DNA of 64,000 nt, taken from assembly GCA_023053575.1 (NCBI GenBank), contig JAKZAP010000015.1, positions 14,814,142 through 14,878,141 of the forward strand, read 5' to 3'. The stretch's first letter is position 1. Every line of letters begins with the position of its first letter. This stretch comes from Branchinecta lynchi. Its lineage: Eukaryota > Arthropoda > Branchiopoda > Anostraca > Branchinectidae. The position numbers were made by a program, and so were the translations under genes. Positions 11,091 to 23,419 of the stretch are shown here, one piece after another. The notes beneath the pieces were generated by a model, which saw only the letters and a list, made by a program, of their open reading frames with translations, had not been told where the DNA came from and did not search any database.

Positions 11091-11913
11091 GTTTGCTTTT
11101 TAAAATTTGAAAAGTTTGCCACAAGGAATGCACCTTCAATGGAGAAGAGCCGGTCCAAACCTGCAGATGCCTTCAACAGAAGAGGGACCTTTCTAGTAAA
11201 TTGAAAATCAGAGAAAGTTAATTGAATTTCTACTTGAAGTTTGTGCCAAGATAATTTTGAAATAGTTGGCTGTTGGCTGATATCAAGTTAGTTATTTTTC
11301 TTTTCCATTTTACTTTTCTTTATGCAAGTAACAAAGCCAAGGTAGTGGAACAGTTAAAAAAGTTTTCAAAGTATACCTCTATTGTACCTGACCTCGTTTT
11401 TACACTACCTCGAATGTTGCAGCGAAAATGTTAAAATGAAATGTAGCCTACATGCTGTCCTGACAGTCAAGAGGCAAAATATGACTTTTTTTTCAACAGT
11501 CCTTGTCCAAAAATATTCAAATTCTCTGCCTTTTTTTTGTTTTGAAGCTGCTTTGAAAAGAGATTTTCTGGCTATTGACTTTCGCCAGAAATTCGAGCTA
11601 AGGGTAGAATGAGATGATCTTGTTTGCAAAGAAAAATATGTTCAGCTAGAAATATTGAAGCAATATTTATTTATCCAATATGTAAACCATTCAATTAACT
11701 TCAATCTAGTTGTTTGTCATATTTGTTGGTTCCTTTTTAAGCCAGATAGGTTATTCTCAAGGAAAGACTTCTCTGGAAATTTGAAATCTTGTCTGAGGTT
11801 GGATACCCCTCTTGTAATGACCTGGTAACTGATATTCATACACCATGGTCAGATTGAGGTAACTAGTCATGGTATCTGAAAAATTAGTCCTACTTTCCTC
11901 ATCACTAATACAG
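11091..11913. other. No recognisable gene
   Basis: AT-rich sequence. The short overlapping frames at 11382-11629 lack family features. From about 11800 it shows R11-related fragments (GAGGTTGGATACCCC). Confidence 0.5.
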
Positions 11914-12122
11914 GAGGGGTACCCAACCTCGAATTTATACAACCTCGAACATGGCCTGAAAACACTACAAGCAAACTTCTGTAGGCTACAGTCCTAAATT
12001 TATCCTAGGTCATTCAGGGTGTCTTTCTTGACAGTTAGGACCTTGTTTGGACTGCACTGATCTTTCCTCTTAACCTTCTTAGGCCAGGTTCGAGGTTATA
12101 AAAATTCGAGGTTGGATACCCT
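11914..12122. mobile_element. R11 foldback element, copy 2
   Basis: About 45-bp inverted ends: GGGTACCCAACCTCGAATTT at the left and the inverse of GGGTATCCAACCTCGAATTT at the right. Both arms also hold AACCTCGAAC.TGGCCT. Confidence 0.75.
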
Positions 12123-12615
12123 ACAAGTCTTTTTTTTTGTCAAATTGGTGGGAAAGAAGTTATGTCACTGTCGATGTGAGTGGATATCAGTAATTCTTTT
12201 TGGATGATATCTAAAACTGCAAATCTGGCAATTGTTGTTTTTGCAGAGCAACTGTAGTATCAGACCATACCACGTTGACTGCAAAAAGGACTCGTTGCAG
12301 ATCCAGTTACTGTGGTGATAGATACCATGGTATCTGCAAAAATTTAACTAATGCTCTGAAAAATAGCATTTGAAGTGTTGTTGTTGTCAGGCTTTTGTTA
12401 CCTTATTACTGTAGTAGCCCACTGTACAGTAGAGGTATGCTTATTTGATCAAACATAACAAAGTGTATCAGCTAACAGCCAACCATTTCAGGGTTATCCT
12501 GTCACAAACTTGGAGTAGAAAATGTAGAAATTATATTTTATTTTCAAATAAAAACATGAATGGGAAAAGGGTTATTTCTATTATTTATATTAAGAATGCC
12601 TGGTTTGAGTTTGAG
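12123..12615. other. No gene; scattered palindromic TACCATGGTATCTG fragments
   Basis: Short inverted motifs (AGATACCATGGTATCT around 12320) recur in the R11 neighbourhood near 8350 and 10630. Nothing coding seen. Confidence 0.5.
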
Positions 12616-13642
12616 TTTTTGGTATCCCAAAACGGAAGTGGAGGGATACCTATGACAACGCAAAAGTTGTCCATCTGTCCATCCGTCTGTCCGTCTGTGT
12701 GCGCTATAACTCTTGAACGGACTGAGATATTTTGATGAAACTTGGTGTGAGGATTCTTTGGGTCTAGAGTAAGGTCGAGTTCGTAGATGGGCTCTGTAGC
12801 CCTACCTTTAGGGGTGGGGGGGGGGGGGGATTTAAATTAAGGGGCAAATGAAATATTTTTAAACAGATAATATTATAGTCAATTATGGGGTAAAAAGACA
12901 TGCTGAACACGATGGTTAAAACCATTTTGTCGTCGAACAAGTAGTTCAATCGGAATTCGGCCGAAACCGGAAAGTTTTTTAAAAGTAAAGTTTATTTGAA
13001 GTTATTAGATGTTCGAATTTATGGGTAAGAAGACATCCTGAACAGAATGGTGAAAACCATTTCCCTACAACTTTTGTTTGAAGTTGATTAGATGTTCCAT
13101 TTAGGGGTAGAAAGATATGCTGAACACGATGGTGAAAACCATTTTCTCGCTGGGCAAGTAGTTTGCCCGGAATTGGGCCAAAACCGGAAAGTTTGTTAAA
13201 AGTAAAAGTTTTATTTGGAGTTGATCAGATGTTCGATTTAGGGGCAAGAAGACATGTTGAACACTTATTTGAAAAGTATTTTCTACCCGGACAACTTGCT
13301 CGCCCGGAATCAGGCCAAAACCGGAAAATTTATTAAAAGCAAACGTTTTATTCAAAGTTGATTAGATGACAGATTTAGGCGTAAGAAGACACGCTGAGTC
13401 TGTATATGACAATCTTTTTTTTACTGGGACATATAGTTCGTTCGGAATCCGGTTGAAACCGGATTGTTTTTATAAGTTAATCTTTTACTTGAAGTTGATT
13501 AGATATTCTCTATACGGATAAGGAGATATGCTGAATTCGTTTCTGAACTTTTTTTTTTCTGGACAAGTATGGTAGTTCGTTAGCAATTGTCTGGATAAAA
13601 TAATTGATTTTTGGAATCCCACCGTAACCTTTGGTCCTGTTT
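12616..13642 (+). repeat. R1 long dispersed repeat, copy 2
   Basis: Starts with GGTATCCCAAAACGGAAG and the GTCCATCTGTCC simple tract, then tandem units of about 120-130 bp. Each unit has GATTTAGGGG, AAGACATGCTGAACACGATGG, CCGGAATT.GGCCAAAACCGG and TTTTATTTGAAGTTGATTAG. It ends near TGGAATCCCACCG. Open frames through it are short and inconsistent. Confidence 0.8.
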
Positions 13643-14303
13643 CTTCGGCGGTCATTCACTGTTAGCAGACATTCACATAAGCATACCTCTACCGTACAGG
13701 CAGTATTCAGTACATAGCAACAGTGGCAAAGCCAGAAGCTAAATGGTAGTTATCAAAAAGAAACAAATAAACACACAGGAGTTGTAAATAACATCAAAGT
13801 AATGTATCGTCAATACTGCATCAACACCAATAACTTAATAACAAAACACTGAAATGAAACAAGGGATGGAACAGGTACAAATGAACTGAATCAATGGAAA
13901 ATTTTATTGATATTTGAGGTAATTCGTAACCAGGGGGGTGGGAGAGAATGGATAGAGCCAATGGGCAGTACTTAATGCTGTAAACGGCTTAAGTAAATTT
14001 GAATGCCTTGCTGAATAAGTTGGTTTAGGAAGTTGTTTGGGAAGGAGGTGGCAGAAATTAAATGACAAAGTTTATGCTTATATACTCTCTTCTTTGATGA
14101 TATACAGTCAAGAATTTCCTTACCAAAATCAGTAGTTAAGTTATGGCATTAAATTTTGGCGTTAAATTATGGCAGAGGAAATCCATAAATCAGAGGTTCG
14201 TGGTAGACTGAAATACCCTACTGACTTAAAGTTGTTCTGCATCAGTATTCCCTTTCGAGGGATTCCTGTCTATATTTCAAGGGACTAAATTGAAAATCAC
14301 CTT
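13643..14303. other. No recognisable feature
   Basis: Unique-looking sequence between R1 and R6; no supported gene. Confidence 0.5.
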
Positions 14304-14715
14304 AGGCGTATTCTCGCCGTTCCCCGAGGACTCCTCAGGGAATCAAAGGGAACGACGAGAATAGAGGGAGTCACTCCACGCGGACTCCACGTACAGAAAC
14401 AGCGAGAACATGGAGAATGCTTCCAAAATGAATTTTGTTCGAGAAAAACATATACAGTTGACGAAATTAGTCTGGATCCACTTTATTTTTTCTTTTGTTT
14501 CTGAGTGTATTCAATTAATTTTTCATTGCACCAACACCAGCAAAAATTGATTCCCCTCTGAATCTGAAAGGGAGTCCATTTTGATAATGGTGATGATAAT
14601 CGGAGTATTCCCCATCCGTGGGGACTCGCGAGAATACGGGGAGTGAGTCCCCGGGACAAACAAAAACGTGGGGACTCCTCAAGTGGAGTCATCGGGGAAC
14701 GGCGAGAATACGCCT
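14304..14715. mobile_element. R6 inverted-repeat element, copy 1
   Basis: Left end AGGCGTATTCTCGCCGTTCC and right end GGAACGGCGAGAATACGCCT are inverted complements. The interior has further GGGACTC / GAGTCCC hairpins. A related partial copy is at 22861-23230 in the other orientation. Confidence 0.8.
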
Positions 14716-15210
14716 CTTGTGTGTTGTTGGTCAAATTTGAGCAGTTATGCCAGATGGAAAAACCGTGCTGGTTGTGGAAAGAGACTTAAATGTCTCACGA
14801 ATAGTCTTAACCACTTCTTCTTAGCCACAGTCTCATAGTCGGACTGCTAATAGATGTTTTGCCAAGCGCTGGGCGACTTAACCCCAAAAACCCAAACCCC
14901 AAAAATATAATGATTTGAATGAAGTTCAGGAAAAAAAAAAAAAATCAGAATCTTTTTCCAGTGGTTGGAGGTGCAGACTTCGACATAGGGTATTGTAACT
15001 GACTCTTTGCTAAGGATATTCCAAAAAATCGGGCACCATGCTTGTTGCCGAAATATGCTCATTAGGGGAATCCCCTTACTCCGATGAAAAAGAAGCCCCG
15101 ATATAGGAGATTTTTCTTTTTTAGAGATGACTATAGTTAGGAAGTTATTTTTTGCATCTGCAAGAGGGAGTTCTGGACAAGCTTGGTGTAGAGCTTTTTA
15201 CCTTAAAAAA
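14716..15210. other. No recognisable feature
   Basis: No coding support; an A run at 14930-14944. Confidence 0.5.
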
Positions 15211-15560
15211 TCACAGCTTGGAGTGAAATAAGGACTTTTGATCCTGTTGAGTCACTCCTTGTGATGATTGTTGCATCAGTGTTTGGTTACAATCTAGTGG
15301 AAGCTTCTGGAGCATCTTCAAATCTCCACGGTCTGTCATCCACTCAGCATCCAAACGGCGTTTGAGTGCTTCTGTCGATTCAGCAGCAACAATATCCTCC
15401 TTGAGGTTGTTCCGGAGGTTCACGATCCGGTTCGATAAGAAGTTGGATCTTGCTGCAGTCCTTGCATGAAATTTGCGGATTCGTTCTGGGCGTCCTCGTG
15501 TGATGTGGGAGGGGTCAATCTCCAGGAGCTAATTTTCTTGATTGGGTGAGAGGAGTTTGT
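15211..15560 (-). mobile_element. LINE C-terminal coding fragment
   Basis: The - strand frame reads RKFHARTAARSNFLSNRIVN followed by LRNNLKEDIVAAESTEALKR and RLDAEW. This pattern (FxxRxVxLWNxLPxxVVxAxSxxxFKxRLD) is typical of the extreme C-terminus of non-LTR retrotransposon ORF2 proteins. The N-terminal remainder is missing and a stop interrupts upstream. Confidence 0.65.
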
Positions 15561-15699
15561 GTGCCGGAATCATGTTCCCATGGATTTTTATCACTCATGC
15601 TTCTCAGTTACTCAGTTACCTGGAAGTATCAGCTTCTGCAGTCCTAGATATTAGTTGATTATTCATTACGAGTCATTACGTCTTACGAGCAAGCATAAC

Positions 15700-16170
15700 T
15701 ACTCATCGAGCTCTACTCATAGTGTCAAAGGTGGCCGAGAGGTCCTGTGAAGTGTTACTACGTAAATTCGAAATCACCTCCTTACATGAACGGAGGCTGA
15801 AACTCGTTGGAGTTTGGTGTCAAATCTCTGAATCACCCGATCCACACAAATAATTTCCCTTCTGAAAAGCTGTCAAAAAGGCTCCCTCGCAAGGTAGCTA
15901 CTATGGTTGCAAAGTTGCAGCCAATTAAATGTGCCCACCAGAGGTTTGTAAAGAGTTTTGTCCCTTCATTTTTAAAGATGTATAAAGAAGCATAAGCTGA
16001 GCTGCTAGTGTAAAATTATTATGTTATTTATGACCGTTCTAGCCGTATATGCGTAGGCCTATTACGTGTTTGCTAATTTATATCCATGACTATACCTAAC
16101 AAATTTTGAGTGAAAGCCATGATCAGTTTTTGGCTAATAAAAAGATTTATCGATCTATCTATCTTTCTAA
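15700..16170 (+). mobile_element. LINE C-terminal fragment with (ATCT)n tail
   Basis: Frames with breaks give LHERRLKLV and then CAHQRFVKSFVPSFLKMYKE before a stop. Both match the LPTLxxRR and (N/S)SFxPxF motifs seen in the other LINE copies here. The 3' end is AATAAAAAGATTTATCGATC followed by TATCTATC, a microsatellite tail typical of target-primed insertion. Confidence 0.65.
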
Positions 16171-16455
16171 AATCATTTTTGTTCAGGCCTAGGCTACCCT
16201 AAATTCGGAACAGCTTTGAAGACCACCATGATTGATCTATAAAAATATTTTTTCTTTGGAATTAAATAGGCCTACTAAAATTCTTTTTGCAATTCATTTC
16301 ACCATTTTCAGTTCTTTATAAGCATCTCCGGTTGGGAATTCTCTTATTTGGAGTTCAAAGACTTTGATTGTTGAATAGCTAGTTGATTATGTTATAGTTT
16401 CGCTATGTCAGATTTTCTATTTAGCTATTCCACCAAACTGTTCCATCTTTTACAG
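16171..16455 (+). other. Sequence directly upstream of the PDCD4 start-codon exon
   Basis: Likely intronic, because the exon begins with a splice acceptor at 16455. The polypyrimidine-rich end is TTCCATCTTTTACAG. No promoter elements were identified. Confidence 0.5.
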
Positions 16456-16597
16456 ACATAGCAAAGATGAGTGATTCTGAGTTGGCAGATGTGTCGGCTT
16501 CAGGAGGTGATGAACCAGTGGAAGGAACTGCAGGAGCTGGTGCTGAAAAGGCAGCTTCAGACTCGGCAGTGGGGATTGGGGACAAAATGAAAAGAAG
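16456..16597 (+). CDS. PDCD4: PDCD4 exon with start codon (coding from 16467)
   Basis: The acceptor ttttacag ends at 16455; 11 nt of 5'UTR then precede ATG at 16467. Encodes aa 1-43 plus two bases of R44 (phase 2). It is acidic and Ala/Gly/Ser-rich, and ends in a basic KMKRR run. The donor is AAG|gtgatt. The short leader between acceptor and ATG shows the transcript starts upstream, but no upstream exon could be recognised. Confidence 0.9.
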
Positions 16598-19500
16598 GTG
16601 ATTTTATGTTAAGTCGCCTTAAAGCCGCTATCACATTGACATGTTGAGCCTTTCACACCGAGCTAGGCAACCTCTGCGTCGACGTATACGCATCAGATTT
16701 TTCAGTGAAAGTTTTGGAAGAAAACTGGAGAAAAACTAATGATGAAGAAAAAAATTGATAATGATGAAAGAAGTGAGAATTCACCAGAAGAAACCGAGAA
16801 AGGAAAACGTAAATATTTATCCAACGTGAAAGCTTGTTGCACAGGTGGGAAAATATGCTGCGCAACCTGTACTCATCGCAAAATAAACGCAAACACAACG
16901 CATCGCGACGACGCGTCAGTGTGAAAACGGCTTAAATTAGTCATCCTGAAAGATAAGATAGTTCTCAGTGGTTGGTTATAAGCTGGATGGTTCCGTTCCG
17001 CTTGTTACTAGATGGAAACCCTTTCTAGTTGAAGTTGATCTGGGCATAGTGTATACACTATCTCCACTTACTTGCAATTTGTAAATACCAGCTACTTGCA
17101 ACGCTTCCTCCCTCCCTGCTCCAAATCCTCCCTGAGCCTCGTTTTTGTTTTATGCTGAAGCTTCACTTCTCTGCCGCTTCCGGACTGATTCTTTCCACAT
17201 CCGTTTTTGCACTGCAGTGCTTCCGAGGAAGACGGCAGCGCTTCTCGAGAATCACGGACTTGCTCACCGACCAAGTCCGTGCTTCCCTGCAAGGTGCTGC
17301 AGCTGCCACTTCAACCAAGGAGAAAGTGAATCTAAAAACGCATATTGTCCAAAAGCAAAGAAGTGCTGCAGCAGCGATGCGGCAGCGCTATTATAACAAA
17401 AACGAGGCTCTGTACGCTCAGTAGAAAGGTCAATTGCCAGAGAGTTAGCACTCACTCGGCTTTTAGCATGTTTTGGCAAATTAGGGTGCGGCTTTATCTT
17501 TGTCCAATCGCGTAAATTTTCCATCCAGACATCAGGCTTGATGGAGGAAATCGAAGTGGCTTAGACCTAGTGGTAGACAACATTCATTGATGAAAATGCC
17601 GCCAAGACAGAACTCGCAAGGAAAAGCCCCTTTTTGGCAAGCGCTACCAAAACTAGCCGGAACATGCCATTGGTATTTGTAACTTTTTTGTTTATAGCAT
17701 TTGTGAATAGGCCTAGACTGTCAAAAGTTTTATAACAGATAATGTGTAGTTTCAAAAGATAACACTTACGATGTTAGCTGTTATGATTCACGAAGAGCCG
17801 AATCACCGGTGGAAAACATCTGCTGCCTTTTCCGTTTATCATCACATGTCAGCGGATGCTTTTTCGGTGTTTTTGGGATCCCAAAACGTAAGTTGAGGGA
17901 TACCTATGACATCGCAAAAGTTGTCCGTCCGTCCGTCTGCCCGTCTGTGCGCGCACTATAACTCTCGAACGGAATGAGATATTTTGATGAAACTTGGTGT
18001 GAGGACTCTTTTGGTCAAGAGTAAGGTCGAGTTCGTAGATGGGCTCTGTAGCTCTACATTTAGGGGTGGGGGAGGGGGTTTATATTAAGGGGCAAATGTA
18101 ATATTTTGAAACAGATGATGTGATAGTCGATTATGGGGTAAGAAGACATGCTGAACACGATGGTGAAGTCCATTTTTTCACCGGACACGTAGTTAACCAT
18201 TTTGTCATCAGACTAGTAGTTCGCTCGGAATCCGGCCAAAAATGGAAAATGTGTTAAAAGTAAAAGTTTTATTTGAAGCTGATTAGATATTCGATATAGA
18301 GGTAAGAAGATATGCTGAACACGATGGTGAAGTCCATTTTTTCACCGGACACGTAGTTAGCCCAAAATCCGGCCAAAACCTGAAAGTCTTTTAAAAGTAA
18401 GTTTTATTTGAAGTTGATTAGATGTTCGATTTAGAGGTAAGAAGACATGCTGAACACGAGGGTGAAAACCATTTTTTGCCGGACAAGTAGTTAGCCCGGA
18501 ATTCGGCCAAAACCGGAAAGTTTTTTAAAAGTAAAAGTTTTATTTGAAGTTGATTAGATGTTCGATTTAGGCGTGCAAAGACATGCTGAAACCGATGTTG
18601 AAAACCATTTTTTCGCAGGGCAAGAAGTTCGCCCGGAATTCGGGCAAAACCGGAAAGTTTGTTAAAAGTATAAGTTTTAGCTGAAGTTGATTAGGTGTTC
18701 AATTTAGGGGTAAGAAGACATGCTGAACACTTATTTGAAAAGTATTTTCTACCCGGACAACTGGACAATTTGTTCGCCCGGAATCAGGCCGAAACCTGAA
18801 AATTTGCTGAAATCAAAAGTTTTATTTGAAGTTTATTAGATGACATATTTAGGGGTAAGAAGACACACTGCATCTGTATATGACAATGTTTTTTTTTTAC
18901 CGGGACATATAGCTTGTTCGGAATCCGGTTGAAACCGGATTTTCTTATAAGAAGTTTTACTTGAAGTTCATTAGATGTTCTTTATACGGATAAGGAGATA
19001 TGCTGAATTCGCTTCTGATTTTTTTTTTTTTTTTTCTGGACAAGTATGGTAGTTCGTTCGCAATTGTCTGGATCAAGTATTAGATTTGTGGGATCCCATC
19101 GAAACCTTTGGTCTTGTTCAACTCTTCTTGGCAAATGCTTGTTATGCATAATCTCGCATAATTATAATAGATAACATCCCAAGTGCTGTCTATTCGAACG
19201 TCGCATCCTTGTGTTGCCTGGAATGAAACATCTGACAGTGTAGTCACCAGCTCAACAGAATATGTGATGTAGTTCGTTCTTTGCTGAACAAGGTTGACGG
19301 AAGTGCTACCGAAATATATTCGCTTATCATCTTTGAAGGATAGTTAGCTTATCACTAGAAACTCGCGAAAATCTAGTTTCTGTTCTTTCAATATGAAACT
19401 TGGCTTTAGAGCCCAACTCTTGACAAAATTTATCTTTACATTATGAAATCAGAGATGGGCAAGTCCGATCATGAAAGGAATCAGAATCCAGGGCTGGTAC

Positions 19501-22500
19501 GAGTTCGATTTCGAATCCACCATTCCATGCTGAGATCTGGAATCGAATCCGACTTTAACAAAATCAAATCATGTACATAGGTTACAGTTTAAAAATCAGA
19601 TGTGACAAAAAGTGCTGATGCCTGAGGTTAAACGAGACAGTTAATGTAAAGGATGTAAACCATATTTCTAGGTTTCCATGTGTGCTTGTTCTAGTATGGG
19701 CTTCCTTTCAGCAACCAGGAATGAATTTGGTGCTAGTAGCCTAATGCACAAAACCGTAAGCACAATTTGTAAAAATTGGGAAAATATTAGAAGTTGGAGC
19801 GGATTCGTAAGATTCAGGGTTTGGAATCCGAATCCAGCCTGAAAAGCAGAAGATTCGATTCCGGCCAAAAGAACGAATCCTGGATTCGAATTCGGATTCG
19901 CCCGTCTCTGGATGAATAGCTCAGAAATATCGTTTTTCAAAAAAGGTAGCTCTTGTCGACTTTGTCCAGCCTTCCTGCTCTCCGACGTGGCGGGGGGACT
20001 CAAAAGATTTGAAAACTGAATGCACCGTGGTTTCAAAGTTAGAAAACCAAGAAACAAGACAAGTCCAGAAGAAGCTAGACCGTGTCTATCAAAATGGAAA
20101 CCAACACTTTGAAGCTTGTCATGTCCTTATGCGTGAAAGAGTTGTCGACGGACCTTGACGATTTTGGAGAAGTTTACGTTGTGTGCCGAGAAAAAACTCG
20201 GCTAGGTAGAAAAAGCGCTCATATTTGACGTGCAAAACGGACAAATCAGCTACATTTTATTAGAGACATTTTATCAAGTGCATAAGATAATTTTCCAACT
20301 TTAGCGGCTTGAGCCTGAAGAGGACCCTTGCCAAGAAGGGCCGAAACAGCTCTAATAAAATGTAGCTGACTTATCCGTTTTGCACCGTCGAATATAAGCA
20401 AGAGGTGTCCTTTAAACCTTAGTCTAACAGTAGTCTGTCTGTTTCATTTTCACCCATTTCCCTTTAATATTATTTTCAATCATCTCGGTTGTAATAGGGT
20501 GAAACTGAGATGTGAGCAAAAAAAGCAACGAAGTGCTCACAGCCTTTCTATTTTTTCAGACAAAAAAGGCCATCGAAATACTTAATGAAACTCGCCAAAG
20601 AACATTCCAGTGGAGTCCCTAAACCGAGCAATAACAATGTCCCAAGACCTGTGAAGAATATGCGCAAGTCACGTGCTGCATACGGAAGAGGTCTCGCCAA
20701 AAAAGGTCAGTTATTATTACGCAAAAGATGGAAAGCTGTACAGAGGATGTTCCAACCCACATACCCATAGTTACTACGCATGACGTCGCAGATCCTGGCT
20801 TCTTGGCGTCAAAGCTAGAACACATTTTTATGGCCCTTGCCTTCCGGCCAAGTGCCATATACCGATCACATTTCCGTCGGTCTGTCGGTCGGTCAGTCCG
20901 GTGTTTGCGAGTTAGGGTACTTCCAGATGTGCTAGGACGATGAAACTTGGCAGGCATATCAGGGACCTGACCAAACTAACTTAGAAATAGTCACTTGCCC
21001 GATCCGACCATCGTGGGGGGAGGGGGAGGTGGTGGAATCCAGACATCTGTAACTTTCGACGGGAGATCGACTTAATATCTGGAAAGATCTCGTGTCTCAG
21101 ATGTCTCATTTCAAGTCTGGATCGGATCCGACGAATCTGGGGGGAGTCGGAGGGGAGAACCGGAAATCGTGTGAAAGTCTCAGAGTGGAGCGATCGGGAT
21201 GAAACTTGGTGCGAAGAACAAGCACACAGATACATCACTGACAGGACTGGACCGGATTCGGACCCAGTGGGGGGAGGTAGAGGGGGTTCCGGAATTTCGG
21301 CGATCCGTAGTTAATCTACTTCCTGGTGGGCTAGGACGATAAAACTTGGCAGGCATCTCAGGGACCCGACCAGATTAACTTGGAAACAGTCGCTTGGCCG
21401 GTCTGACTATCGTGGGGGGAAGGGGAGACGGCAGAATCCGGAAATTAGTAGCATACATAACTTTCGAATGGGTTATCGGATCTGAACGAATTTTGATATC
21501 TTGAAAGATCTCACGTCGCAGCATGTTCCATTTTAAGTTCGGACCAGATTCGATAATCTGGGGGGAGGGGGTCGAAGGGGAGAACCGGAAATCTTGTGAT
21601 ACGCATTGAGTGGAGCGATCAGGATGAAACTTGGTGGGAAGTACAGGCACAAGTCCTAGGTGCATCAGTGACAGAATCGGACCGGATTCGGGTACCGAGG
21701 GGGGGGGGGGGGCTGTAGTGGTGTCCGGAATTCCGGTGATCGTGAGTTAAGGTACTTCCAGATGTGCTAGGACGATAAAACTATGTTTGAGCATTAGAAA
21801 CTTGATGTCATTGGGTTAGACATGGTCACTCTCCGGTCTGACCATCCCATAAAGAAAACTTAACCGCGAAGTACAAAAAATTCTTTTAAGCAAAATCAAG
21901 GGTTTTGTTTAGAAATTAATTTTTAGCACCGTTAAAGTACGCATCTCAAACAAAAAGTAAAGAACTTTTGACCATCACTTTCATCCTTTGACCAAGCCCA
22001 GCAAGTTTGGTACATCTTAACGGAAAAAGGAAAAAAATACTTTTGACCATCACTTGCATCTAACCCAACCTTGCAAGTGTCTTATTAGCTTCCGGCTCTT
22101 GTTCTAATTGTCGGCAAAATATCGGGCCGTGGGCTGATCGGGCCAACCACGTGACAGAGATTCATAGTTACCACGCTCACTACGATCCCTAGCGTGGTAA
22201 GCAAATAGTTACTATTACTTACTATTTCGAGAAGGTCGGAGCGGTCAGTGTAGTAATTTTTGGTGAGGTTGGGACGAAAATAGTAACTAATAGTTACTAT
22301 TTTCAGAAGGGTGGAACAGGCTGAAAGTGAACTGTTACCCTGACGAAAAATTTCCTGCTTAAAGCACAGCTCGCTGTATTTACTGTTGATCTTCCAATAC
22401 TTTTTTCCAGACCCATTGACTTCTAACAAAAAACTTGGTAATATTCAGAAAACCGGTTTTACATAACCGCTTGATACGCGAACACTCGTCGAGAGCATAA

Positions 22501-23364
22501 TGAATGGATGGATGTATCCCCCCCCCCAAAAAAAAAAACAACAACAAAAAACTTTGGTGGACAACAACGTAAAAGTAAATAAGTGCTCAGACTATACCAT
22601 TCCAAATATTCAACACTCAACTCAAAATTATGTTAACTAATTAAGCTGTCAAATTAACTAATAACTATCCTTACCATAACAAAAACTGGGTAATAATCAG
22701 AAAACCGGTTTTACAAAACCGCTTGATACGCGAACACTCGTCGAGAGCATAATGAATGAATGAATGTATTCCCCCCCCCCCCCCAAAAAAAAAAAGAAAA
22801 ACAACAACAACAGACTATTGATTATCTACGGCCGTCCCCACAACGTAAAAATTCTACTATAGGCGTGTTCTCGCCGTTCCCCGAGGACTCCACTTGAGGT
22901 GTCCAACGTTTTGTTTATCCCGGGGACTCGTTCCCCGTATTCTCGCGAGTCCCCACGGACTGGGAATGGTCGATTTCATCACCATCATCAAAAAGGAATC
23001 CCTTTCAGTTTCGGATGGGAATCAATTTTTTCTGATGTTAATACAATGTAAAATTATTAAAAAACAATCAGAGTAAACAACACCAAAAATAAAGTCGATC
23101 CAGACTAAAGTTCGTCAACTGCATATTTTTTTCTAACAAAACCCGTTTTGAAAGCATTTCCCGTGTTCTCGCTCGGACCGACGCACAGACGATGGGAGGG
23201 GAGGAAGGAGGCTCGTCTGGGGACAACACACTGTCTTTGCTCCAAATTTGTTGAAAGGGTATTTCTGTGTTTCTTTTGATATTTCTTTAGGAACTCTTAG
23301 ATACTTCTTTAGGAACGCTCAGTTTAATGAGAGTCTCTTCTTCTTCTTCTTCTTATTATTATTA

Positions 23365-23419
<55 letters not shown>

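Noticed and set aside
10799..11176. Overlapping + and - strand frames of 84-125 codons
   Set aside because: They run through the R10 inverted-repeat element; both strands are open because of its composition.
20619..20957. 112-codon - strand frame overlapping PDCD4 exon 2
   Set aside because: Antisense shadow of the exon continuing into an R8/R4 junction.
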